Below are positions 45,716 to 54,975 of a DNA stretch of 64,000 nt, one piece after another (within the stretch, counting starts at the first letter, position 1; every line of letters starts with the position of its first letter). The stretch is from Archangium primigenium. Lineage in GTDB: Bacteria > Myxococcota > Myxococcia > Myxococcales > Myxococcaceae. The notes below the pieces were generated by a model, which made no database searches, was not told the origin of the DNA, and saw only the letters and a list, made by a program, of their open reading frames with translations. A program made the position numbers and the translations under genes. The stretch is taken from contig NZ_JADWYI010000001.1 of NCBI RefSeq assembly GCF_016904885.1, positions 248,001 to 312,000 of the forward strand, given 5' to 3'.

Positions 45716-47077
45716 ATGCGCCTCACCCTGCACAACGTCCTCTTCTGGCCCCACCTGGTGGCCGGAGTGATCGCCGGACTCGTCATCGCCATCATGTCCT
45801 TCACGGGCGTGGCCCTCGCCTTCGAGCACCAGGTGCTGGACTGGGCGGACCGCGACGCGCGCACCGTCCAGCGCCCCACCCCGGACGCGCCCCGCCTGCC
45901 CGTGGACGAGCTGCTCGCGCGCGTGCGTGCCGCCAGGCCCCAGACGCCCCCCACCGGCGTGACGGTGTACCCGGAGCCGGACGCCGCGGTGCTCGTGAGC
46001 ACCGGCCGCAACGCCGGCGTGTACGTGAACCCCTACACGGGTGAGGTGCGCGAGTGGGGCGCCCAGGGCTGGCGCTCGTTCTTCCAGCTCATGGTGGAGT
46101 GGCACCGGTGGCTCGCCGCCCAGGGCGACAACCGCCCCGTGGGCAAGGCCCTCACCGGCGCGAGCAACGCCGTGTTCCTGTTCCTCGGCGTGTCGGGCCT
46201 GTACCTGTGGTGGCCGCGCAAGTGGACGTGGCGCGCCGTGCGGCCCTCGCTCTGGTTCCGCCGGGGCCTGCAGGGCAAGGCGCGCGACTGGAACTGGCAC
46301 AACGTCATCGGCTTCTGGCTCTTGCCCGTGCTCATCGTCCTGACGGCCTCGGGCATGGTCATCTCCTACCGCTGGGCCTCCAACCTCGTCTTCACCGCCC
46401 TGGGCGAGACGCCCCCCACCGCGGGCGGCCCCGGCGCGCCCCTCACCGCCTCCGTCCCCCCGCCCGCTCCGGGCACCTCGCCCCTGCCGCTCGAGGCGCT
46501 GCTCGCCTCCGCCCAGCAGCGCACCCCCGCCTGGGAGAGCGTCACCCTGCGCCTGGGCGGCGGCGCCCCCGCGCGCGGCCCGGGCGAGGGTCGGCCCCCC
46601 GGTGCCCGCGAGGGTGGCCGTCCCGAGGGCGGTGGCCGTCCCGAGGGCGGTGGCCGTCCCGAGGGCGGTGGCCGTCCCGAGGGCGCCCGTCCCGAGGGCG
46701 GTGGCCGTCCCGAGCGTCCCCCCGCGGGCGAGGCGCGCAAGGAGGGCCCCGCCGCCGTCACGCTCGCCCTGCGCGAGAGGGACGGCTGGCCCCTGTTCGC
46801 CTCCACCCAGGTGGTGATGGATCCCTTCACCGCCCAGGAACTGCGCCGCGAGGCCTTCGCGGACATGTCCACCGCCAGCCGCGTGCGCCGCTGGCTGCGC
46901 TTCCTCCACACCGGCGAGGCGCTCGGCGTGCCCGGCCAGACCGTGGCGGCCCTCGGCAGCCTCGGCGGACTGTTCCTCGTGTGGACGGGCTTCGCCCTGT
47001 CCTGGCGCCGCTTCCTCGCGTGGCGGAGGGCCCGCGCCAGCGTGGCTCCCGTCGACCGCACCGAACCCAGCGTCTGA
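45716..47077 (+). CDS. PepSY-associated membrane protein, iron-uptake linked
   Basis: 453 residues. Four membrane segments: LVAGVIAGLVIAIMSFTGVAL at the N-terminus, AVFLFLGVSGLYLWWPRKW, VIGFWLLPVLIVLTASGMVI and AALGSLGGLFLVWTGFALSW. Between the third and fourth lies a periplasmic PepSY-like region. The family often accompanies siderophore receptors and may reduce or release iron. An in-frame GTG at 45695 overlaps the tonB stop (GTGA) and is an alternative start. A minisatellite encodes the (PEGGGR)n loop at ~residues 300-335. Confidence 0.87.
   Translation: MRLTLHNVLFWPHLVAGVIAGLVIAIMSFTGVALAFEHQVLDWADRDARTVQRPTPDAPRLPVDELLARVRAARPQTPPTGVTVYPEPDAAVLVSTGRNAGVYVNPYTGEVREWGAQGWRSFFQLMVEWHRWLAAQGDNRPVGKALTGASNAVFLFLGVSGLYLWWPRKWTWRAVRPSLWFRRGLQGKARDWNWHNVIGFWLLPVLIVLTASGMVISYRWASNLVFTALGETPPTAGGPGAPLTASVPPPAPGTSPLPLEALLASAQQRTPAWESVTLRLGGGAPARGPGEGRPPGAREGGRPEGGGRPEGGGRPEGGGRPEGARPEGGGRPERPPAGEARKEGPAAVTLALRERDGWPLFASTQVVMDPFTAQELRREAFADMSTASRVRRWLRFLHTGEALGVPGQTVAALGSLGGLFLVWTGFALSWRRFLAWRRARASVAPVDRTEPSV
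46612..46715. repeat. 18-bp minisatellite in the PepSY gene
   Basis: About five to six tandem copies of an 18-bp unit (ggtggccgtcccgagggc) encoding GGRPEG, one copy shortened. Because the unit is a multiple of three, copy-number change stays in frame. Likely a flexible, length-variable loop. Confidence 0.9.
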
Positions 47078-47085
47078 GCCTCTCC

Positions 47086-47117
47086 GGGCGGCGAGTCCCC
47101 CCTCTCGCCGCCCTTTT
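47086..47117 (+). terminator. Rho-independent terminator after the tonB-PepSY operon
   Basis: Perfect 10-bp stem GGGCGGCGAG/CTCGCCGCCC with an eight-base loop followed by TTTT, nine bases after the PepSY stop. Confidence 0.88.
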
Positions 47118-47134
47118 CACGCCGCGTCACTGCA

Positions 47135-47153
47135 ACTGATTCTCACAATCACT
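47135..47153. promoter_or_regulatory. Degenerate Fur-like site upstream of the siderophore receptor
   Basis: AACTGATTCTCACAATCACT-like stretch: one good half-site (GATTCTCA) and a weak second half. It lies 58 bases before the receptor start, in the only AT-rich part of this gap. Confidence 0.5.
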
Positions 47154-47210
47154 TTCCGGTCCGGGAACAGGGAGGTCCTGTCGCCCCGGCCGCCGCACCC
47201 AAGGACCGAC

Positions 47211-49505
47211 ATGTCATCCAAGCATTCCACCCCCCCGGGCATCCGTTCGTCGAAGGGCACGCAGGGAGGCGTCCGTGGCGCGCTGTGGCCCGTGGGCCCG
47301 GTGGCCGTGGGTCTGGCCTCGGCGCTGGCCACCGGTGGCGCGCTCGCCCAGGAGACGCCCGCCACGCCCGGGACGACGCCGCCCGCGAGGACCGAGCCCG
47401 CCGTGCCCGCCACGCCCGAGGCCCCGGGCGCGGAGAACACCTACGTGCTGCCCACCGTGCAGGTGCAGGAGGCGGCCGAGCAGAAGGAGTACAACACGCC
47501 GGAGAGCGCCCTGCCCCGGCTCACCCGGCCGCTGGTCAACACGCCGCAGTCGGTGAGCGTGGTGCCCGAGCAGGTCATCGAGGAGCAGTTCTCCACCACG
47601 GTGCGCGATGCGCTGCGCAACGTGTCCGGCATCACCGTGAGCGCGGGCGAGGGCGGCCGTCAGGGCGACACCTTCAACCTGCGCGGCTTCTCGGCGCAGA
47701 CGGACACGTTCCGCGACGGCGTGCGGGACCTGGGCTGGTTCACCCGCGACACCTTCAACCTGGGCGGCGTGGAGGTCTTCTTCGGCCCGTCCTCGGTGCT
47801 CTTCGGCCGCGGCTCCACGGGCGGCGCCATCAACCTGGTCACCAAGAAGCCGGTCCGGCGCGACCTGCGCAGCGTGAGCCTCACCGGTGGCACGGCGCCC
47901 TCGGGCCGCCTGGAGGCGGACATCAACCAGGTGCTCAGCGAGCGCGTGCAGCTGCGCGTGAACGTGCTCGGCCAGCGCGCCAACATCGCCGGCCGTGACG
48001 AGGTGCAGGAGAACCGCGTGGGCTTCGCGCCCTCGCTCGCCGTGGCGCTGGGGCGGAACACCTCGCTGGAAGTGGACTACTTCTACCAGCACGAGAGCAG
48101 CATCCCCGACTACGGCCAGCCCTACTACCAGGGCTACCCGGTGGGCATCAGCTACGACGTGCCGCGCCAGAACTGGTACGGCGTGGCGGCCGAGGACCGT
48201 GAGCGGGTGAACGCCCACGTGGGCACCGCGCGCTTCCAGCACCGCTTCGGCGAGGGAAGCGCCGCGAGCCCCCGGCTCACCAACACCCTGCGCTTTGGCG
48301 GCGTGGATCGCTTCGCCCGCCCCACGGCCCCGCGCGGCCTGGCGCCCGCGGTGGACCCGAAGACGATCGGCCGGCAGCGCTTCCAGACGAACACCGACAA
48401 CCTCTACCTCATCAACCAGACGGACCTGCGCGGCGAGCTCACCACGGGCATCGCCAAACACGTGGCCAACATCGGCCTGGAGCTGTCGCGCGAGTCGCGG
48501 GATCAGGACCGCGTGAACCTGGTGGGCTCGGGCACCGCGAACATCCCCGCGGACCTGTTCAACCCGGACCCCGCGCCGGACCTGTCCGGCGTGAGCCGCG
48601 TGTCCGCGGGCTCCAACACCAGCCGCCAGTGGGACGTGGGCGTGTACGCCGCGGACCAGGTGCAGCTCACGAAGTACGTGGAGGTGCTCGCCTCCGCGCG
48701 CGTGGACGTCTTCCGCACCCGCTACTCGGCGCTGAGCGCCACCAACGAGCGCACGGACCTGGAGAACAAGGACACGCTGTTCAACTGGCGGCTCGGGCTC
48801 GTGCTCCACCCGCTGGAGAGGACGAGCGTGTACGCCATGTACGGCACGTCCGCCAACCCCTCGGCCGAGGCGGGCACGCTCGCCAACAACACCGCCACGC
48901 TCGCCCCGGAGAAGAACCGCATCTACGAGGTGGGCGCCAAGGCGGACCTGCTCGAGGAGCGGCTGAGCGTGAGCGGCTCGGTGTTCCGCATCGAGAAGAC
49001 CAACGCGCGCGTCACCAACACCGACCCCACCCTGCCCCCCGTCACCCTGGACGGCGCGCAGCGCGTGCAGGGCTTCAACGTGGGCGCCACCGGCACCCTC
49101 AACCGCTACTGGCGCGTGCTGGCCAACTACACCCACCTGAACTCGGAGATCCTCAAGAACTCCAACCCCCTGCTCGTGGGCCAGGAGCTGCCGAGCACCC
49201 CCAAGCGCAGCTTCTCGCTGTGGACCACGGTGCAACCCTTCGAGCAGCTGAGCCTGGGCGGCGGCGCCGTCTACCAGGACGTGACGGTGGTGAACAACCC
49301 GGCCACGGAGACCGCGGTGCTCACAAAGGTGCCCAACTACTGGCGCTTCGATGTCTTCGCGAGCTACTCGCCCCTCACCTGGCTGGACCTGCAGCTCAAC
49401 GTGAACAACCTCACGAACAAGCTCTTCTACGACCAGTACTACGCGGGCCAGGCCGTGCCGACCGCCGCGCGCACGGGCTACCTCACCGCTCGGGTGCGCT
49501 TCTAG
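47211..49505 (+). CDS. TonB-dependent siderophore receptor
   Basis: 764 residues. Signal region (PVAVGLASALATGGALAQE), TonB-box-like YVLPTVQVQEAAE, plug domain with RPLVNTPQSVSVVPEQVIEEQ, NVSGITVSAGEGGRQGDTFNLRGF and the GRGSTGGAINLVTKKP signature of siderophore (FhuA/Fiu-type) receptors, then a 22-strand barrel ending in GYLTARVRF with a terminal Phe. It imports a ferric siderophore, probably catecholate. Functional partner of the TonB at 44874. Confidence 0.92.
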   Translation: MSSKHSTPPGIRSSKGTQGGVRGALWPVGPVAVGLASALATGGALAQETPATPGTTPPARTEPAVPATPEAPGAENTYVLPTVQVQEAAEQKEYNTPESALPRLTRPLVNTPQSVSVVPEQVIEEQFSTTVRDALRNVSGITVSAGEGGRQGDTFNLRGFSAQTDTFRDGVRDLGWFTRDTFNLGGVEVFFGPSSVLFGRGSTGGAINLVTKKPVRRDLRSVSLTGGTAPSGRLEADINQVLSERVQLRVNVLGQRANIAGRDEVQENRVGFAPSLAVALGRNTSLEVDYFYQHESSIPDYGQPYYQGYPVGISYDVPRQNWYGVAAEDRERVNAHVGTARFQHRFGEGSAASPRLTNTLRFGGVDRFARPTAPRGLAPAVDPKTIGRQRFQTNTDNLYLINQTDLRGELTTGIAKHVANIGLELSRESRDQDRVNLVGSGTANIPADLFNPDPAPDLSGVSRVSAGSNTSRQWDVGVYAADQVQLTKYVEVLASARVDVFRTRYSALSATNERTDLENKDTLFNWRLGLVLHPLERTSVYAMYGTSANPSAEAGTLANNTATLAPEKNRIYEVGAKADLLEERLSVSGSVFRIEKTNARVTNTDPTLPPVTLDGAQRVQGFNVGATGTLNRYWRVLANYTHLNSEILKNSNPLLVGQELPSTPKRSFSLWTTVQPFEQLSLGGGAVYQDVTVVNNPATETAVLTKVPNYWRFDVFASYSPLTWLDLQLNVNNLTNKLFYDQYYAGQAVPTAARTGYLTARVRF

Positions 49506-49601
49506 TCGCCCGCCCTCCGGGGGAGGCAGCGGACAGGGGATGCAGCGAAGGGCCGGGGGGCTCTGGTAACCTCCCCCTCCACGGCCTCGCGCCGCCCTCC
49601 C

Positions 49602-52600
49602 ATGCGCTGTCCGGTCTGCTACCGCCGTCTCTCCGTCGGCGTTGCCTGTGCCCTCCATGGAGCGCCCCCCTTGGGGCCCGCCGTGGAGGCCGAGCCGTGG
49701 GTGCCCCCCGAGGTGCCCGGCCTGCGGCTCGGGGCGCCCCTGGGCACGGGCGGCTTCTCCCGCGTCTATGGGGCCGTGCGCGAGGCGGATGGCCGCGAGG
49801 TGGCCCTCAAGGTGTCTCGGGAGGCGTCGCGCGGGGACTTCTCCGAGCGCTTCGCCCGCGAGGCCGCCGCCCTGCGCCGCGTGGGCGCCCCCACCGTGCC
49901 CGCCCTGCTCGGCGAGGGCCAGGTGGCGGGCCACCCCTTCCTCGTGCTCGAGCGGCTGCGCGGCCAGACGCTCGCGGAGGCGCTGGCGGCCTGGCCCGGC
50001 ACCGGCGCCCTGCCCCTGGAGCGGGTGCGCGCCCTGCTCGCGGACGTGGGCGCCGCCGTGGCGCGCGTGCACCAGGCGGGCGTCGTCCACCGGGACCTCA
50101 AGCCGGAGAACCTCTTCCTGCGCGCGGACGGGCCCCTGGGCGTGCTCGACCTCGGCCTCGCGCGCTTCCGGGAAGACGGCGCCGCGCCGGATGCCGCGCC
50201 CGTGCACCTCACCCGCACCGGCCAGCGGCTCGGCACCCCCTTCTACATGGCCCCCGAGCAGTGCCAGGAGTCGCCCGACGTGGACCCGCGCGCGGACCTC
50301 TACGCGCTGGGCGTGCTCCTGTTCGAGTGGCTCACCGGCGCGCCCCCCTTCACCGGCGGCCCGGACGAGGTGCTCCACGGCCACGTGAACCTGCGGCCCC
50401 CCCGCGTCTCCGAGCGCGCGCCGGTGCCCCGGGCCCTCGATGACGTGCTCGCGCGCGCCCTCGCCAAGGAGCGCGCCGCGCGTTTCGGCTCGGTGGCCGA
50501 GCTGCTCGCCGCCTTCGACGCCGCGTGCCAGGCGACGCCGCGCGCACCGGAGGCCGTCCCCGAGCCGACGCCCGCGCGCGCCCGGGGTGTCCGGAGCGTG
50601 GCGCTGCTCGGCGTGGCGGGCGAGGTGGACCTGCTCGCGCTCGCCGAGGCCGTGGCCCCCGAGGGTGGGCTGCTCGCGCGGCTCCACCCCGAGCGCGCCC
50701 TGGTGGCCTTTCCCGAGCACCCCTCGGCCGAGGCGGGCCTGCGTGCCGCCCTGCGCGCCGCGCGAGCCCTGGACGCCCCCGACACCCGGCGCGTGCTCCA
50801 CGTGGCGCCCCTGTGGGTACGGCCCGGCGCCGCCGTGCTCCGGCTGGCGGGCGAGGCCCTGGAGCACCCGGAGCACTGGTGGCCCGTCGACGACCCGGCC
50901 GACTCGGAGACGGCCCCCCGCCCCACCCCCGAGGCCGCCGCGCACCTGACGGACGGAGCGGACGAGGCCACCGCTCCCGTGTCCACCGAGCCCCCGCCGC
51001 TGTTCGGCCGCGAGGCCCTGCTCGACACCCTGGCCGCGCATGCGGCGCGCGCCTTCACCGAGGCCTCGCCGGGCCTCACGCGGCTGCTCGGCGAGCCGGG
51101 CCAGGGCAAGAGCCGCGTCCTGGACGCGCTCGCGCTCCGCCTGGAGCCCGGGGCCCGCGTCGTCCGGCTCACCGCCCCGCCCCCCGACACGGGCGCGCCC
51201 GAGGCCCTGCTGCAGGCCCTGTGGGCCCTCGCCACGCCGGGCCAGCGCCCGCCCGCGACGCCCCCGGGGGCCCGGCGCCACGCGCTCTCCCGCGCCCTGG
51301 CCACGTCCCTCCAGGCCCTCGCGCGGCCCGGGCCCCTCGCCCTGCTGGTGGACGACGCGCACCAGGCGGACCCCACCGCCCTGGAGGTCCTGGAGATGGC
51401 CACCCTGCCCGCGCCGGACACGCGCCTGTGGGTGTGCGCCGCCGCGCGTCCGGAGCTGCTCGGGCCCCGACCCGCGTGGGGCGAGCGCGCGGGCCTCTTC
51501 GCCGCCGTGGACCTCCCGCCGCTCGACGGCGAGGCGCGCCGCGGCCTCCTGCGCCACCTGCTGCACCCCGCCGAGTTCATCCCCGCGCCCGTGCTCGAGC
51601 ACCTGGAGACGCTCACCCAGGGCGTGCCCCTGTCGCTCGTGGAGGTGGCCGAGGCCCTGCGCGCCTCGGGCACGCTGCGCACCGCGGCCGGGGGCGAGGG
51701 CTACGTGGCCGCGGACGCGCTGCTGCACGTGTCGGTGACGCCCCTCTTCGAGCGGCTCGCCGCGCGCGCCCTGGCGCTCCTGCCCGCCTCCCACCGGGGC
51801 CTCGCCGAGCTGTGCGCGGTGCTGGGCCCCGAGCCGACGGTGGCCCGGCTGGACGCGGCCCAGCGCCACCTGGAGCCCCTGCTGGAGTCCTCGCCGGAAG
51901 CCGCGCGGGCGGCGCGGCTGGACGCGGGGGCGGGCCTGGCGCGGCTCGCGCGCGCGGGCCTGCTGCGCGCGGTGGACGCGGAGCGCTACGCCTTCCGTCA
52001 GCCCCAGGTGCGCGAGGCCCTGGAGCGTGCCCTGCCCGGCCCCTGGCGGCGCGCCCTGCACACCGCGGCCCTGCGCGCCCTGGGCCCGGACACCGAGGCC
52101 ACGCGGCGCCCGCGCGCCCTGCACGCCGCGGCCTCGGGCGCGCACGAGGAGGCGTTCCACGCGTGGTTCGCCCTGGGCGAGGCCGCGCGCCGGGCCCACC
52201 GCCACGTGGAGGCCGAGCAGGACTACACCCATGCCCTGGCCCAGTTGCCGGAGACGGAGCCCGCGCGGCGCGCCCAGGTGCTCGCCGGACGGGGCCGGGT
52301 GCGCTACCGCACCCACCGCTTCCGCGAGGCCCTGGCGGACCTGAGCGCGGCGCGCGCGCTCGCCCAGGCGCTTCGCGACACGGCGCTGGAGGTGGACCTG
52401 CTGCTCGAGGAGGCCACGCTGGTGGACTGGCTCGAGGACGCGGAGGGCTCGGCCGCGCGCACCCAGGAGGCCCTGGACAAGGCCGAGGCGCTGGATGACC
52501 CGCGGCTGTCGGTGCGCTGCGCCCTCGCCCGCGCGCGCCACACCTGGCGCCAGGGGGACTGGACGCGCGCCACGCGCCTGCTCACGGCCACGGTGGAGTC

Positions 52601-53405
52601 GGCCACGCTCGCGCGGGACACGGAGACGCGCATCATCGCGCTGATGATGCAGGGCACGGGGCTGGCGCTCGCCGGGGACGAGCCCTCGAGCGCGGCGGCC
52701 TTCGACGAGGCGCTCGGCCTGTGCCAGCGCGAGGGCGACGCCCTGCACCGGGCCGCCACGCTCATCAACCGCACCTTCCTCTGGCGGCTGCGCGGCGACC
52801 TCGCCGGGGCCGAGCGGGAGCTGCGCGAGGCCATCCACCTGGGCCGCGAATTGGGCCACGCGCAGGTGGAGCGCTGGAGCCTCGGCCAGCTCGCCGAGTG
52901 TCTGCACTGGATGGGGCGCGAGCGCGAGGCGCTGGGTCTGGCCGAGCGGGCCCACGCGCTGGGCGAGCGCTTCTTCCGCGAGCACCCCGTGGCGGTGGAC
53001 GCGGTGCTGCTCGCGCGGGTGCACGCGGCGCTCGGGGAGGAGGCCGGGGCGCGCGCCCAACTCGACTGGCTCTCCGCCCACTGCGCCCCCGAGGCCACCC
53101 CGCCCAACACCCGCCTGCTCTGGCGCATGGTGGCCCTGCGGGTGCACGACATGGCCGAGGGCCAGTGGAACGAGGCCGCCTGGACGGCGCTCGCGGCCGA
53201 GGCCGAGCCGGACTGCTCGGGCGACGAGCTCACCGAGGTGTTCCACCAGGCCGCCCTGGGCGCGCGCGCGGTGGGCCGGGCGCCCGAGGCCCACCACTGG
53301 TTGGAACGGGCCCGGAGCACCGCGGCCGCCTCGCCCCTGTGGGGCACCCGCCTCGACGCGCTGCGTGAGGACTGGGAAACCACACCCCTCCCCCCCCGTG
53401 TGTAG
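49602..53405 (+). CDS. Ser/Thr protein kinase with zinc-ribbon start and NTPase-TPR tail
   Basis: 1267 residues. The first 20 residues carry CPVC and a further CALHG, a probable zinc ribbon. Kinase domain ~40-305: glycine loop LGTGGFSRVYG, Lys in VALKVSRE, VVHRDLKPENLFL, DLG, GTPFYMAPEQ. Residues ~330-465 form a linker/sensor region. From ~467 a PknK-like ATPase has Walker A GEPGQGKS and Walker B LALLVDDAHQ. The C-terminal 450 residues are helical TPR-like repeats. It integrates a signal into phosphorylation; substrate unknown. Confidence 0.88.
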   Translation: MRCPVCYRRLSVGVACALHGAPPLGPAVEAEPWVPPEVPGLRLGAPLGTGGFSRVYGAVREADGREVALKVSREASRGDFSERFAREAAALRRVGAPTVPALLGEGQVAGHPFLVLERLRGQTLAEALAAWPGTGALPLERVRALLADVGAAVARVHQAGVVHRDLKPENLFLRADGPLGVLDLGLARFREDGAAPDAAPVHLTRTGQRLGTPFYMAPEQCQESPDVDPRADLYALGVLLFEWLTGAPPFTGGPDEVLHGHVNLRPPRVSERAPVPRALDDVLARALAKERAARFGSVAELLAAFDAACQATPRAPEAVPEPTPARARGVRSVALLGVAGEVDLLALAEAVAPEGGLLARLHPERALVAFPEHPSAEAGLRAALRAARALDAPDTRRVLHVAPLWVRPGAAVLRLAGEALEHPEHWWPVDDPADSETAPRPTPEAAAHLTDGADEATAPVSTEPPPLFGREALLDTLAAHAARAFTEASPGLTRLLGEPGQGKSRVLDALALRLEPGARVVRLTAPPPDTGAPEALLQALWALATPGQRPPATPPGARRHALSRALATSLQALARPGPLALLVDDAHQADPTALEVLEMATLPAPDTRLWVCAAARPELLGPRPAWGERAGLFAAVDLPPLDGEARRGLLRHLLHPAEFIPAPVLEHLETLTQGVPLSLVEVAEALRASGTLRTAAGGEGYVAADALLHVSVTPLFERLAARALALLPASHRGLAELCAVLGPEPTVARLDAAQRHLEPLLESSPEAARAARLDAGAGLARLARAGLLRAVDAERYAFRQPQVREALERALPGPWRRALHTAALRALGPDTEATRRPRALHAAASGAHEEAFHAWFALGEAARRAHRHVEAEQDYTHALAQLPETEPARRAQVLAGRGRVRYRTHRFREALADLSAARALAQALRDTALEVDLLLEEATLVDWLEDAEGSAARTQEALDKAEALDDPRLSVRCALARARHTWRQGDWTRATRLLTATVESATLARDTETRIIALMMQGTGLALAGDEPSSAAAFDEALGLCQREGDALHRAATLINRTFLWRLRGDLAGAERELREAIHLGRELGHAQVERWSLGQLAECLHWMGREREALGLAERAHALGERFFREHPVAVDAVLLARVHAALGEEAGARAQLDWLSAHCAPEATPPNTRLLWRMVALRVHDMAEGQWNEAAWTALAAEAEPDCSGDELTEVFHQAALGARAVGRAPEAHHWLERARSTAAASPLWGTRLDALREDWETTPLPPRV

Positions 53406-53468
53406 CCCCCCGCGCCACAATCTCCCCGCTCCTCCCGCCACACACCTCTCCCTGCCCTGGCCCACCCC

Positions 53469-54965
53469 ATGCATCGATCCCTGAACATGGATTTCCCGCG
53501 AGTTCGGCGCACCCCTCCCTCCGCTTACTCCCCGCGTTCACTGACCGCACTGGCGGTCTCGGCGCTGCTCGGCACGACGGCCTGCCAGCCCGAACTCGGG
53601 GAAGCGCCCCCGGCCGGGCCGTCCACGGTCCAGGCCCAGGAGCTGCGGGTGGCCAACTCGCTGACGACCCAGGCGCTGGTGTTCAACGCCCTCACCACCA
53701 ACGCCCAGGCCATTCCGCTGCTGATCGGCAACGGGCTGGTGCCGCTGTTCTCCGGCGTCTCGGCCAACCCCTACCTCCAGCAGCAGCTGAAGGATCCCGC
53801 CGCGCGCGAGGTCATGCCGTACCTGGTGAGCTGCGCCTTGCCGGTGGGCATCCAGGTGTCCTGGACGGACCCCACCACGGGGCTGCCGGGCACGCCGTGG
53901 GAGGGCAAGCTCGGGCTGTGTCCGCAGTGGAAGACGGGCGCGCCGAGCCCGGCGTGCCTCAACTGGGTGTCCGCGTGCCTGCTGGCGCGCAACAACGCCC
54001 AGGGCCGGCGGGTGGAGCTGTCCCTGCGCGGCCAGGACCCGAGCCGCCCCACGCTCTTCTCCACGGAGAGCGTGACGCGGCCCGTGCTGTACCACCCGGC
54101 CACGGACGCGGCGGTGCCCAGCTACGCGGCCTGCCTCGTCCCGGACGCCACGGAGGGACGGGACTGCGGCTGGAGGCCCGAGGGCCTGGGCCGGTGCGTG
54201 CCGGGCGCCGTGGTGCGTCTGGGCGCGGGGGCGCGGGCGCCGGACCAGTGCGGCACGGGCGGCCTGCTGGGCACCACGGCCGGCGCGCGGATGATGCTGC
54301 GCGTGTGCGACGACATCGCCGGGTGTGACGCCGGGGACGCGCGCAAGCTGGCGAGCAGCGAGGGCGCCTGCGCCACGACGTCCCCCTCGGTGACGTTCAC
54401 CTGCCCGGCGTCGGGCTTCTTCAACGTCATGTCCGCGCCCTACTCCAGCACCCAGTCGGGCTCGGTGGCGGTGCAGGTGGAGACGGGCACGAGCGCGGCC
54501 ACGCGCTACCCCTTGTCGGAGACCGACACCTTCTTCCTGCGCGAGGGCGCCTACTACGGCAACATCTTCGACGCCGAGGCGCTGGCCACCACGGTGTACG
54601 TGGACCGGGACGGCAAGGTGCGTCGCGGGCAGGAGATCGTCGACGGCGCGGTGTACCGCAAGATGTACTCCTGCCAGGCCGCGGGCTGGAGCGGTTCAGC
54701 CGCCTACGCGACCCACCGGCTGTGCGCGCTGCCCGGCTCGGGCGCCAACTGCGCGGCGACGTCCGTGGGCCTGTGCGTCAATCCCAAGGAGCCCCGGACG
54801 AGCCATTGCCAGTATGATGATGGTCCGTTGGTGAAGGGGGACGGGGACTTCGAGATCTGCACCGACACGGGGGGCAATAAATGGATGGAGCCCATCACCG
54901 TCTTCCTCCACAACGCCTGCAGCGCCCTTCCCGGGGCCCCCGGGGACGTCTGCCAGGCCCGGTAG
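53469..54965 (+). CDS. Large cysteine-containing lipoprotein, unknown function
   Basis: 498 residues. Signal with lipobox LLGTTAC. The mature protein has about 20 cysteines in pairs (SCALPVG, PACLNWVSACL, VCDDIAGCDAG), implying disulphides at the cell surface, and a beta-rich C-terminus (TSAATRYPLSETDTFFLREGAYYG). No family recognised; similar proteins recur in myxobacteria. It ends 10 bases before the Ser/Thr kinase gene at 54976 and is likely co-transcribed with it. Confidence 0.75.
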   Translation: MHRSLNMDFPRVRRTPPSAYSPRSLTALAVSALLGTTACQPELGEAPPAGPSTVQAQELRVANSLTTQALVFNALTTNAQAIPLLIGNGLVPLFSGVSANPYLQQQLKDPAAREVMPYLVSCALPVGIQVSWTDPTTGLPGTPWEGKLGLCPQWKTGAPSPACLNWVSACLLARNNAQGRRVELSLRGQDPSRPTLFSTESVTRPVLYHPATDAAVPSYAACLVPDATEGRDCGWRPEGLGRCVPGAVVRLGAGARAPDQCGTGGLLGTTAGARMMLRVCDDIAGCDAGDARKLASSEGACATTSPSVTFTCPASGFFNVMSAPYSSTQSGSVAVQVETGTSAATRYPLSETDTFFLREGAYYGNIFDAEALATTVYVDRDGKVRRGQEIVDGAVYRKMYSCQAAGWSGSAAYATHRLCALPGSGANCAATSVGLCVNPKEPRTSHCQYDDGPLVKGDGDFEICTDTGGNKWMEPITVFLHNACSALPGAPGDVCQAR

Positions 54966-54975
54966 GGAGTCCAGG

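Noticed and set aside
47214-53474. A 6.2-kb open frame on the minus strand
   Set aside because: High-GC antisense frame opposite two well-supported genes (siderophore receptor, Ser/Thr kinase); low-complexity Arg/Gly/Ala composition and no domains.
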